Assembly: GCF_024199985.1 (NCBI RefSeq)
Contig: NZ_JANARS010000007.1
Span: 124,001 to 188,000 of the forward strand
DNA from: Nocardioides pinisoli
GTDB taxonomy: Bacteria; Actinomycetota; Actinomycetes; Propionibacteriales; Nocardioidaceae
Reading direction: 5' to 3'
DNA length: 64,000 bases
Made by a program: the position numbers and the translations under genes. The notes under the pieces were generated by a model that searched no databases, was not told where the DNA came from, and worked only from the letters and a program-made list of their open reading frames with translations. Below are positions 18,219 through 27,301 of the stretch, in pieces; position 1 is the stretch's first letter; each line of letters starts with the position of its first letter.

Positions 18219-18847
18219 TGAGCGGCTCCTCCGTGCGGGTCGACCACGCCGTCGTCTCGGGCACCTTCTCGCTGGACGGAGAGACGCACGAGGTCGACAA
18301 CAACGTGTGGGTGATCGGTGACGACGAGCAGTGCCTGGTCGTCGACGCGCCGCACGACGTCGACGCGATCCTGGAGGTCGTCGCGGGCCGGACCGTGAAG
18401 GCGATCGTGTGCACGCACGCGCACGACGACCACGTCCGCGTGGCGCCCGAGCTGCGTCGTCGTACGGGCGCGCCGATCCTGCTGCACCCCGACGACCGGC
18501 CCCTGTGGGAGCTGACCCACGGTGGTGACGAGCCGGGGGCCGAGCTGTGGGACGTCGACCTCGCCGACGGCCAGACGCTCACCATCGGCGGCGCCGCGGT
18601 CACCGTGATCCACACCCCGGGCCACGCGCCGGGCGCGGTGTGCCTCTACGTCCACGACCTCGGTTGCGTCTTCACCGGCGACACCCTGTTCGAGGGCGGA
18701 CCGGGTGCCACCGGTCGCTCCTACAGCGACGCCGACGTCATCGTGGACTCCATCCGGCGCCGCCTGTTCGAGCTGCCCGACGAGACGGTCGTGCACACCG
18801 GCCACGGACCCGACACCACGATCGGTGCGGAGAAGGCGAACGTCTGA
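18218..18847 (+). CDS. MBL-fold hydrolase, probable S-formylmycothiol partner
   Basis: This 209-residue metallo-beta-lactamase fold protein has the metal motif THAHDDH (66-72), HTPGH, GDTLF and a final HTGHGPDT. It starts within the stop of mscR (TGATG), so the two are translated together. By context it probably hydrolyses S-formylmycothiol to formate and mycothiol, completing formaldehyde detoxification; that role is inferred from the conserved gene pair and not from a specific motif. Confidence 0.88.
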   Translation: MSGSSVRVDHAVVSGTFSLDGETHEVDNNVWVIGDDEQCLVVDAPHDVDAILEVVAGRTVKAIVCTHAHDDHVRVAPELRRRTGAPILLHPDDRPLWELTHGGDEPGAELWDVDLADGQTLTIGGAAVTVIHTPGHAPGAVCLYVHDLGCVFTGDTLFEGGPGATGRSYSDADVIVDSIRRRLFELPDETVVHTGHGPDTTIGAEKANV

Positions 18848-18853
18848 CGGTCG

Positions 18854-19414
18854 TCAGCCGACCGACCCGACCCCGAGGTGGGCGAGCAGCGCGCACAGCG
18901 GTGCCGGCTCGCTCCCTCGGGGCATCGCCTCGACCAGCAGCCGGGCGTACCGCTCCTTCCGGCCACTCCTCGACGTCATGAACCTGGCGAGCAGGTCCTC
19001 GCGCGTCCAGCCGGCCTGGGCCGGCATCTGCGCCAGCCGCTCGAGGGAGCGGGTCTCGCCGGCCTCCGCGATCACCTGCTCGACACGTGCCGCGCCCAGC
19101 GCGCGCCGGAGCTCGTCCTCGAGGTCGCGGGAGCAGCAGAAGAACCCGTGCGCCTCCAGGTCGGCGTCCTCACCCGACGTGACCCCCGCCGCTGCCAGCC
19201 CGCGTCGGACGAAGCGCACCTCGGGAGCGTCGTACAGCCCGGCGACGCGCCGGCCGGTGGCGTGCAGCCGGGTGGCCGCGGCACGCAGGTTGGTGATGCC
19301 ACCCAGCGGCAGGATGTCCACGCCGTCGTGGGCGAGGTCGCGTCCGTGGGCCAGCGCCAGCGCGCGCAACGCCGCTTCGTCGCTGCGACCCTCGACGAGG
19401 ACGGTGGTGGGCAC
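18854..19414 (-). CDS. TOPRIM domain protein, OLD-like
   Basis: This 186-residue protein starts with the TOPRIM signature VLVEGRSDEAALRALAL, has a glycine turn LPLGGITNLR, and the acidic YDAPE near residue 72 in place of the usual DxD. The C-terminal part (SRDLEDELRRALGAARVEQVI...) resembles the tail of the TOPRIM module of OLD-family nucleases. No ATPase domain precedes it, so it is a free-standing TOPRIM protein. The GTG at 19414 is the only reasonable start close to the domain. It converges with the mscR-MBL pair. The biochemical role is unknown; nucleotidyl transfer or nucleic-acid cleavage would fit the fold. Confidence 0.72.
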   Translation of the reverse strand: MPTTVLVEGRSDEAALRALALAHGRDLAHDGVDILPLGGITNLRAAATRLHATGRRVAGLYDAPEVRFVRRGLAAAGVTSGEDADLEAHGFFCCSRDLEDELRRALGAARVEQVIAEAGETRSLERLAQMPAQAGWTREDLLARFMTSRSGRKERYARLLVEAMPRGSEPAPLCALLAHLGVGSVG

Positions 19415-19486
19415 CGACCCAGTGAACCCCGCGACGGATGCACCTGCCGAGCGGATTTCCGGTTGTCCGGACCGCGGCGACCGACC

Positions 19487-19492
19487 TAGCGT
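19487..19492 (+). promoter_or_regulatory. -10 box of GNAT gene (leaderless)
   Basis: TAGCGT is 7 bases before the ATG at 19500 and no ribosome-binding site is present, so the start codon is probably the first transcribed codon. Confidence 0.55.
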
Positions 19493-19499
19493 CGCCGGC

Positions 19500-19958
19500 A
19501 TGAGCACCGAGTCGTTCGTTCCCGAGGACTTCGAGCCCCCGACGTCGTTGGCGACCGACCGGTTCGTGCTCGAGCCGCTGGGGCCGCAGCACAACGAGTC
19601 CGACCACGCCGCGTGGACGTCGAGCATCGCGCACGTCCGCGCGAGCCCGGGCTACCCCGACGGGTCGTGGCCGCCCGTCGACGGGATGGCGCTCGAGGAC
19701 AACCGTGCCGACCTCGTGCGGCACGCGGCGGACTTCGAGGCGCGACGTGGGTTCACCTTCACCGTCCTCGAGCCCGGCACCCAGCACGTGATCGGCTGCG
19801 TCTACCTCTACCCGGCCTCGTCGCCGGAGCACGACGTCGACGTCCAGTCGTGGGTGCGCGCCGACCGGGCCGAGCTCGACCAGCCGCTGGCCGACGCCGT
19901 GGCCGCCTGGCTCGCCAGTGACTGGCCCTGGGAGCGCCCCGACCGACACGGGCGGTGA
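19500..19958 (+). CDS. GNAT-like N-acetyltransferase
   Basis: This is a 152-residue protein. Its N-terminal LATDRFVLEPLGPQHNESDHAAW has the start typical of RimJ/RimL-like GNATs, and it continues with FTFTVLEPGTQHVIGCVYLYP (beta strands 2-4). The acetyl-CoA loop Q/R-x-x-G-x-G/A is replaced by WVRADRAELDQPLADAVAAWL, so cofactor binding may differ from canonical members. The sequence ends soon after WPWERPDRHGR and appears complete. The target is unknown. It diverges from the TOPRIM gene. Confidence 0.75.
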   Translation: MSTESFVPEDFEPPTSLATDRFVLEPLGPQHNESDHAAWTSSIAHVRASPGYPDGSWPPVDGMALEDNRADLVRHAADFEARRGFTFTVLEPGTQHVIGCVYLYPASSPEHDVDVQSWVRADRAELDQPLADAVAAWLASDWPWERPDRHGR

Positions 19959-19989
19959 GTGGTCATCGGTCCCGTGCCACCATGGCGTG

Positions 19990-21780
19990 ATGCGCTCGCG
20001 ACCGGCCTCCCACCTGGCGAGCCTCGGAGCATCCCTCGCCCTGGTCGCCTCGCTGACGGCATGCGACGGCCAGGACCCGCGCGGCGACGAGGAACGGTCG
20101 GCTGAGGGTGCGGCGGCGACGAGCACGCCGACCGTCCCGCCCACGCCGTCGGAGCGGCTGGGCCTGGCGGACGGATGGGGGCCCGACCGGGCCGAGCTGG
20201 ACCGGGCCGCACGGATCGTCGGACGGATGAGGCTCCCCGACCTCGCCGGACAGGTCATCGTCGCGGACTGGCAGGGCACGGCCGCGCCGGTCCGGATGGT
20301 CCGAGACCTGCACCTCGGCGGCGTCATCGCCTTCAGCGCCAACGTCGCCTCGGCCGACCAGGTCCGGACCGTCAACCGCACGCTCACCCGTCAGGTGCCC
20401 CGCAAGTGGCCGCTCTTCCTCGGCGTCGACCAGGAGGGCGGGGTGGTCGAGCGGCTGCGCGGCGCGGCGACGCGGTTCCCGGCCTTCATGAGCACCGGTG
20501 CCGCGGGGGACCCCGGGCTGACCCGGGAGGTGTACGCCGCCGGCGCCGGGGAGCTGCGCGGGCTCGGCTTCACCGTCGACTTCGCACCCGACGCCGACGT
20601 CACCTCGGGCCCCGGCGACCCGACGATCGGTTCCCGCTCCGCCTCGTCGCGCCCGGGCGTCGTCGCCGAGCACGTCGTCGCGGCCGCCACCGGGTACGCC
20701 AGCGCCGGCGTCCTGCCCGTCATCAAGCACTTCCCGGGCCACGGGTCCGTGCCGGCCGACAGCCACCTGACCCTGCCGGTGCAGACCAGGACGCGGACGG
20801 AGCTCGAGGCGTCCGACCTGGTGCCCTTCGCGCGCGGCGTCGAGGCCGGCCTCCCGGCCGTCATGGTCGGCCACCTCGACGTACGCGCCGTCGACCCCCG
20901 CGTGCCGTCGTCGCTGTCGCGCAAGGTCGTCACCGGCCTGCTGCGCGACGAGCTCGGCTTCGAGGGCCTTGTCGTCACCGACTCGCTCGAGATGGCAGCC
21001 GTCACGCGCGGCCGCGACCCGGGGCGCACGGCCGTGCAGGCGCTGCGCGCCGGTTCGGACGTGCTGCTCATGCCTCCCTCACCCGCGGTGGCCCGGGCGG
21101 CGCTGGTCCGTGCCGTGCGCAGCGGCGACCTGCCCCGGCGCCGGCTCGAGCAGGCGGCCGCGCGGCAGGTCGCCCTGCTGACCCACCTGTCCGGGCCCGG
21201 CGAGGTGCGCGGCTCCGCGCCGGCGGCCTCCCGACGACTCTCCGCGGCCGCGGTGACGGTCACCGACGGTGCCTGCTCGGGCCGCCTGGTCGGCGAGGCC
21301 GTGCACGCCTACGGCGACCCGGGCGCGGTGGCCACGTTCACCCCGGCGGCACAGGCGGCCGGGATCACCGTCCTGGCACGGCGTCCGCCGCCGGCCACCC
21401 TCGCCACCGCCGAGCCGCGGCCCGAGCGCAGGAAGAAGGAGCGCAAGCGGGCCTACGAGCGGCGCGTGCGCGCGTGGGCGAAGGCCGAGAACCGGCGCGA
21501 GCAGCGCCTCGGCGCGTGGAACGCCGGCGAGGACGCACGCCTGGCAGCCGGCACGCAGGTCGGCTTCACCGGCTTCAAGGACGCCCCGGTCGACGGTGAG
21601 GTCGCCGTGGCCACCGACAGCCCGTGGGTGCTGGGCAGGGTGGGCGCCCCGACCCGGATCGCCACCTACGGGGACACGCCCGCCGCGATGCAGGTGCTCG
21701 TCGAGGTGCTGACCGGTCAGGCGACGGCGCCGGGCCGGCTGCCGGTCAACGTGTTGGGCGTCGCGCGCCCGGGCTGCTGA
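19990..21780 (+). CDS. glycoside hydrolase family 3 lipoprotein, NagZ-like
   Basis: This 596-residue secreted lipoprotein has a signal peptide ending LVASLTAC, with Cys as lipidation site. The family 3 catalytic domain (about residues 70-400) shows GVDQEGG, KHFPGHGS (Lys246-His247, the NagZ general acid/base region) and VVTDSLEM with nucleophile Asp331. These features indicate beta-N-acetylglucosaminidase activity on muropeptides. The C-terminal domain, about 180 residues, contains a very basic helical insert (ERRKKERKRAYERRVRAWAK, near residue 480). The gene converges with the methyltransferase gene with 24 bases between them. Confidence 0.9.
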   Translation: MRSRPASHLASLGASLALVASLTACDGQDPRGDEERSAEGAAATSTPTVPPTPSERLGLADGWGPDRAELDRAARIVGRMRLPDLAGQVIVADWQGTAAPVRMVRDLHLGGVIAFSANVASADQVRTVNRTLTRQVPRKWPLFLGVDQEGGVVERLRGAATRFPAFMSTGAAGDPGLTREVYAAGAGELRGLGFTVDFAPDADVTSGPGDPTIGSRSASSRPGVVAEHVVAAATGYASAGVLPVIKHFPGHGSVPADSHLTLPVQTRTRTELEASDLVPFARGVEAGLPAVMVGHLDVRAVDPRVPSSLSRKVVTGLLRDELGFEGLVVTDSLEMAAVTRGRDPGRTAVQALRAGSDVLLMPPSPAVARAALVRAVRSGDLPRRRLEQAAARQVALLTHLSGPGEVRGSAPAASRRLSAAAVTVTDGACSGRLVGEAVHAYGDPGAVATFTPAAQAAGITVLARRPPPATLATAEPRPERRKKERKRAYERRVRAWAKAENRREQRLGAWNAGEDARLAAGTQVGFTGFKDAPVDGEVAVATDSPWVLGRVGAPTRIATYGDTPAAMQVLVEVLTGQATAPGRLPVNVLGVARPGC

Positions 21781-21804
21781 CGACGGCGGAGCGGCGGCCC
21801 CAGG

Positions 21805-22995
21805 TCAGAAGGGCTCGACGAGCAGGGCGGTGCCCTGCCCGGAGACCCGGGTGAGCACCAGCGTGGCCTCGTCGTCCCCGCGCAGGGCCAGCCGCTTGCG
21901 GAGCTCCTCGGGGACGACCTGCACCCCGCGCTTCTTGATCGTCAGGCGGCCGATCCCGCGCTCGTGCAGGGCCGCGCGCAGCTGCTTCTCGCGGTAGGGC
22001 AGGTGCTCGACGACGCGGTAGCCGCGCGCGAACGGCGTACGGAAGGACGCGTCGCTGGTGACGTAGGCGATGTGCGGGTCCACCAGGCCGCCCCCGACGC
22101 CGGCGGCGACGGCCGTCACGAGGCCGGCGCGGATCACCGCACCGTCGGGCTCGTAGAGGTAGGCGCCGACGTCGCGGACCTCGGTCCCGGCTGCCCCGTC
22201 GGCGGGGGAGTCCTCGTCGGTCAGGGTGGCCAGTCCGTGCTCGCCGATCACGGTGGCGCGCCGGTCGGTGGTCGACAGGTCGGGTGACCAGAGGACGGCC
22301 TCCTTGACCTCACCGCCGTCGCTCACCCACTCGGCCTCCACGCCCGTCGGCACGAGGGCGTGCCCGATCCCGGGCGCGACCTTCACCAGCGACCGGCGGG
22401 CCAGCAGGTCGAGCACCCACGGCCACGGCGGCGTCCAGCCCTCCACGTCGAAGACCCGGCCCCGGCCGCCACGGCGCGCGGGGTCGGCGAAGGCGGCGTC
22501 GAACGCTCTCGGGTCGATCGACGTCGCGTCGCCCACCTGCACCGCTCCGGCGAGGCCCAGCGCCTCGAGGTTGGCGCGCGCCATCGCCACGCGCACGGGG
22601 TCGAGGTCGACCCCGCCCACGACGAGCCCGGCCCGCGCGAACGCGAGGAGGTCCCCGCCGATCCCGCAGCCCAGGTCGATGACGCTGCCGCCGGGGATGG
22701 CGGCGGCCAGCCGGGCCGCCCGGTGGTCCGCGACCCGCGTCCGCGTCGCCTGCTCGAGCGCGTCGGGGGTGAAGAACATCAGGTGGGCGGCCTCGCCGAA
22801 CTTCGGCACGGCCCTCGCGCGCAGGTGGGCTTGCGTGGTGGCGGCGGCCGCCTTCTCGGCGTCGGGCTCGAGACGGCGTACGACGCCTGCGACCCGCACC
22901 GGGTCGCCCGGGTGGTCCGCCCAGGCCCGCGTGGCGTCGGCGAGCAGGCGCGCGCCCTCGGGGGTGCGCAGCCAGTCCAGCGTCTCGATCTCCAC
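21805..22995 (-). CDS. SAM-dependent methyltransferase with THUMP-like tail
   Basis: This 396-residue class I methyltransferase has the SAM-binding motif VIDLGCGIGGD near residue 106, an acidic GGVDLDP at the end of strand 2, and the motif DPARRGGRGR near residue 170. The C-terminal segment (REKQLRAALHERGIGRLTIK..VVPEELRKRLALRG) is the THUMP-like domain that accompanies this methyltransferase group in actinomycetes. An RNA substrate is plausible but unproven. The GTG at 22995 starts directly after the divergent groES regulatory region. Confidence 0.85.
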   Translation of the reverse strand: MEIETLDWLRTPEGARLLADATRAWADHPGDPVRVAGVVRRLEPDAEKAAAATTQAHLRARAVPKFGEAAHLMFFTPDALEQATRTRVADHRAARLAAAIPGGSVIDLGCGIGGDLLAFARAGLVVGGVDLDPVRVAMARANLEALGLAGAVQVGDATSIDPRAFDAAFADPARRGGRGRVFDVEGWTPPWPWVLDLLARRSLVKVAPGIGHALVPTGVEAEWVSDGGEVKEAVLWSPDLSTTDRRATVIGEHGLATLTDEDSPADGAAGTEVRDVGAYLYEPDGAVIRAGLVTAVAAGVGGGLVDPHIAYVTSDASFRTPFARGYRVVEHLPYREKQLRAALHERGIGRLTIKKRGVQVVPEELRKRLALRGDDEATLVLTRVSGQGTALLVEPF

Positions 22996-23023
22996 CCCGC
23001 CATCCTGTCAGCGGGGACACCGG

Positions 23024-23050
23024 CTAGCACTCGATCAGGCAGAGTGCTAG
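23024..23050 (+). promoter_or_regulatory. CIRCE operator (HrcA site) 1
   Basis: ctagcactc (23024-23032), nine bases, gagtgctag (23042-23050): an exact 9-9-9 match to the CIRCE architecture, differing from the consensus only in the outermost base pair. HrcA bound here would repress groES-groEL until heat shock. Confidence 0.95.
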
Positions 23051-23058
23051 CGTCTGCG

Positions 23059-23085
23059 TTGGCACTCTCACCCTGAGAATGCCAA
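23059..23085 (+). promoter_or_regulatory. degenerate second CIRCE-like operator
   Basis: ttggcactc (23059-23067), nine bases, gaatgccaa (23077-23085) has the same 9-9-9 spacing with one mismatched pair and divergence in the core. It starts 8 bases after the first CIRCE, putting the two centres about 35 bp apart. It could be a weaker HrcA site or a site for another heat-shock repressor. Confidence 0.65.
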
Positions 23086-23215
23086 TGCTCGTGAGCCTGG
23101 CACGACCCCCGCGACGGCGTGCCGCCGGACCGCGAGCCCACGTCCTGGGAGCACCGGCCGTCGAAATCCGGTCTCCTGAAGATCTCTTGTTTGAGAAAGT
23201 GGAGGTTGATCCGAA

Positions 23216-23509
23216 GTGTCGGTCAACATCAAGCCCCTCGAGGACCGCATCGTCGTCCAGACGCTCGAAGCCGAGCAGACCACCGCCTCCGGCCTGGTCA
23301 TCCCGGACACCGCCAAGGAGAAGCCCCAGGAGGGCGAGGTCGTGGCGATCGGTCCCGGTCGCATCGACGACAACGGCAACCGCGTCCCGCTCGACGTCGC
23401 CGTGGGTGACAAGGTCATCTACAGCAAGTACGGCGGCACCGAGGTCAAGTACGCCGGTCAGGAGTACCTCATTCTCTCGGCCCGCGACATCCTCGCCGTC
23501 GTCAGCTGA
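23216..23509 (+). CDS. groES: co-chaperonin GroES
   Basis: This is the 97-residue heptameric lid of the chaperonin. It begins [14 protein letters not shown], has the mobile loop [20 protein letters not shown] and ends [15 protein letters not shown]. The GTG at 23216 follows ggagg by 10 bases. A 5' untranslated region of roughly 130 bases separates it from the CIRCE operators. Confidence 0.98.
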   Translation: MSVNIKPLEDRIVVQTLEAEQTTASGLVIPDTAKEKPQEGEVVAIGPGRIDDNGNRVPLDVAVGDKVIYSKYGGTEVKYAGQEYLILSARDILAVVS

Positions 23510-23530
23510 CCTGGCATCACGCCTGACTGC

Positions 23531-23584
23531 GCCGGGGGCGCTCGACGACCCGCTTCGCTCAAAGGTCGCCTTCGCGCCCCCGGC
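23531..23584. repeat. intergenic hairpin, groES-groEL
   Basis: gccgggggcgc (23531-23541) and gcgcccccggc (23574-23584) form a perfect 11-bp stem with a 32-base loop containing cgcttcgct. It sits in the 142-base groES-groEL spacer and could allow partial termination or processing that sets the GroES to GroEL ratio. It resembles the element at 5238-5274. Confidence 0.6.
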
Positions 23585-23639
23585 TTGCCAGCCGCGCGCC
23601 AGCTCACCTGACGCCGCGCGAGCCCCCGAAAGTCTTTAG

Positions 23640-25274
<1,635 letters not shown>

Positions 25275-25303
25275 TCGACCTCGCTCCACCCGCACCACGT
25301 GGG

Positions 25304-25334
25304 CAGGCCCGCACCGGACTCCGGTGCGGGCCTG
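25304..25334. terminator. terminator of groES-groEL
   Basis: caggcccgcaccgga (25304-25318) and tccggtgcgggcctg (25320-25334) form a perfect 15-bp stem around a single base. It is located between the converging ends of groEL and the propeller gene and likely serves both. Confidence 0.85.
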
Positions 25335-25356
25335 TTCGCCGTGTGGCGCGGGTCCG

Positions 25357-26727
25357 TCAGCGGATGACCTCGCTCACGTGACCCGTCGCGCCCCTGCTGA
25401 GGAAGCCCGACAGTGACCTGCCGGTGGGGCTGGTCCAGAGGAACTGGTCGCCCGGAGCAGGACCCGCGGCGACGGCCCAGCTGGACATGCCCTCGCTGAG
25501 GCGCAGCAGCCGCTCGTCCTCGATGTCGTAGAGGTAGGTGCCGCCCGTCGACCGCCCGTAGGCCGTGATGGTCAGGTAGTCCCCGCCCGCGACGAGCCGG
25601 CCGCCGTCGACGCCGCTGTCCTGGATCGTCACGACCCGGTCGCCCTCGGTCGTCACGACCTCCACGCGGTCGTCGCGCACGCCACCGTCGTAGGTGCCGC
25701 AGTACTGCGACATGGCGATGCGATCGCCTGCCGCGCTGAAGCCGAGGAGGTTGCAGCGATCCCCGAGGGCGGGGTCGAAGGACGTCTCCTCGCCGGTGGC
25801 CAGGTCGCGCACGTGCACCCGACCGGCGTCGCCGTTCTGCGAGTCGGTCCACACGAGTGCGTCCTGCGTGAAGGCGAAGGCGCCCACCCGCAGGCCCTCG
25901 TCGCGCACGTCGCGCTGCTCGGTGAGCGACACCGACCACAGGTCGTAGGTGTCGCTCTCGGCGTCGGCGTCGTCGGCCTCGCCGTCGGGGCCCATCGGCC
26001 AGCCGCCCTCCGGGACCTCGCCCCGGGTCGCGAGCACGGGGACGTAGAGGCGCCCGTCCGGGCCGACCCGGGCGCCCCACGGCCCCTCGATCGCGGGGAG
26101 GCCGGTCCAGCGCAATGTGTCCCAAGTGTCGCTCGCACGGTCGTAGACGTGGGCTTCCAGCGACATCTCCAGGCCGTCGCCGGACTCCACCGGTTCGCCG
26201 GCGCCGGCGAGCACGAGCCGCTCCTCGCTGAGCTCGACGGCCAACAGCTGGGTCTGGCCGATGTCGCGCGCTTCGGTCAACCAGTCCTTCTCCCCGGTCG
26301 CGGGGTCCAGGAGCGCGAAGCGCGGGAAGAGCTGGGTGGAGCGCGGTCCGTCGCGGAACAGGACCAGGCCGTCCTCGGTGACGCCGTCCAGGTACTGGCC
26401 GTTGTCGGTGTCGAGGTCGTCGTTGGAGTGTGACGCCAGCTCGCGGTAGTCCTCCCCCTCGACAGCGGCTCGCGCGTCGGCCAGGTGGAGGACCGTCCCG
26501 TCGGGACGTGGCACGCCGGCGGCGGCGAGGTCGGGGGGCGAAGGGTTCCACCAGGCCACCGACCCCAGGGCGATCGCACCCGCGGCCACTGCCGTGGCGG
26601 CCACCGCCGAGGCGCGGCGCAGCCGGACCCGTCGCCGCCCGCGCCGGAGGACGGCGGACAGCTCGGCGCCGTCCTGGGGCGGGTGCCCGCTCGCCTCACG
26701 CATCAGGTCGCGCAGGTCGTTCACCAT
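25357..26727 (-). CDS. membrane-anchored beta-propeller partner of ECF sigma factor (second copy)
   Basis: This 456-residue protein is built like the one at 15160-16404: a short cytoplasmic N-terminus with an Arg cluster (RRGRRRVRLRR), one membrane segment (ASAVAATAVAAGAIALGSVAWW, about residues 39-60), and an external part of propeller-like repeats such as NLLGFSAAGDRIAMSQYC. Its ATG at 26727 overlaps the end of the sigma gene by 7 bases. It is intact although the sigma gene is frameshifted. Sequence similarity to the other copy is low outside the architecture, so they are distant paralogues. Confidence 0.78.
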   Translation of the reverse strand: MVNDLRDLMREASGHPPQDGAELSAVLRRGRRRVRLRRASAVAATAVAAGAIALGSVAWWNPSPPDLAAAGVPRPDGTVLHLADARAAVEGEDYRELASHSNDDLDTDNGQYLDGVTEDGLVLFRDGPRSTQLFPRFALLDPATGEKDWLTEARDIGQTQLLAVELSEERLVLAGAGEPVESGDGLEMSLEAHVYDRASDTWDTLRWTGLPAIEGPWGARVGPDGRLYVPVLATRGEVPEGGWPMGPDGEADDADAESDTYDLWSVSLTEQRDVRDEGLRVGAFAFTQDALVWTDSQNGDAGRVHVRDLATGEETSFDPALGDRCNLLGFSAAGDRIAMSQYCGTYDGGVRDDRVEVVTTEGDRVVTIQDSGVDGGRLVAGGDYLTITAYGRSTGGTYLYDIEDERLLRLSEGMSSWAVAAGPAPGDQFLWTSPTGRSLSGFLSRGATGHVSEVIR

Positions 26728-27241
26728 GAGACCGCTCCCTCCGTCGGCTCGCCGGCCGGCGAGTCCTCCCACGTGGACCGGAGCGAGAAGAGCGCGCGCG
26801 AGGTCTGGCTCTTGACCGTGCCCTCGGTGCACCTCAGCAGGGCTGCGGTGTCGGCGACCGAGAGGTCCTCGAAGTAGCGCAGCACCACGCACGCCCGCTG
26901 GCGCGGCGGCAGGCCGGCGAGGGCGGCCATGAGCGCTGCCCTCGTGGTGACTGCCTCTGCGACGTCCTCCGAGGAGGCCACCGTGTGGTCGGGCTCCGTC
27001 GGCCGCTCGGTGCTCGACCGGCGCCGGGCGTGGTCGAGGTAGGCGCTCACCACGGCCTTCCGCGCGTAGGCGAGCTCGCCGCTGTTGCGCACCAGCCGCG
27101 GCCACCGCACGTAGACCCGGACCAGCCCGTCCTGCACCACGTCGGAGGCCAGCTCCCAGTCACCGCACATCAGGTAGGCGGTGCGCCGCAGGCGTCCCGC
27201 GCGGAAGCGGCGAACTCCACGAAGGCCGCCTCGTCACGCAT
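26721..27241 (-). pseudogene. ECF sigma factor, SigE family, frameshifted near N-terminus
   Basis: Regions 2 and 4 are present in one frame (RLRRTAYLMCGDWELASDVV; LPPRQRACVVLRYFEDLSVADTAALLRCTEGTVKSQ), but the natural N-terminus MRDEAAFVEFAASAR, starting at the ATG at 27241 after a ggag site, is in a different frame. The break falls at about 27200, in the stretch reading gcgcgggacgcctg on the minus strand. Adding one C (gggaccgcc) would restore a continuous protein of about 173 residues reading SARDRLRRTAYL. The first ATG in the intact frame (27170) would lose most of region 2.1. This is either an inactivating mutation or a base error in the assembly; the downstream partner gene is intact. 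Confidence 0.8.
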
Positions 27242-27273
27242 CGTTCTGCTCCATGACCGTCCCAACGGGGTGA

Positions 27274-27291
27274 CCCGCCCGGCAGGTTGCA
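27274..27291 (-). promoter_or_regulatory. candidate ECF promoter of the second sigma gene
   Basis: On the minus strand TGCAACC (27291-27285) is followed by CCGGGCGGG and, 17 bases after the GCAACC box, by CGTT. Apart from one extra base it repeats the arrangement upstream of the sigma gene at 16401-16967. It lies 44 bases before the ATG at 27241. Confidence 0.5.
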
Positions 27292-27301
27292 CGCGGGTCC
27301 A

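Noticed and set aside
18705..19958. 417-residue plus-strand frame ending with the GNAT at 19958
   Set aside because: Its first two thirds are antisense to the TOPRIM gene and rich in Arg and Ser. The -10 box and the start of the GNAT fold support the ATG at 19500.
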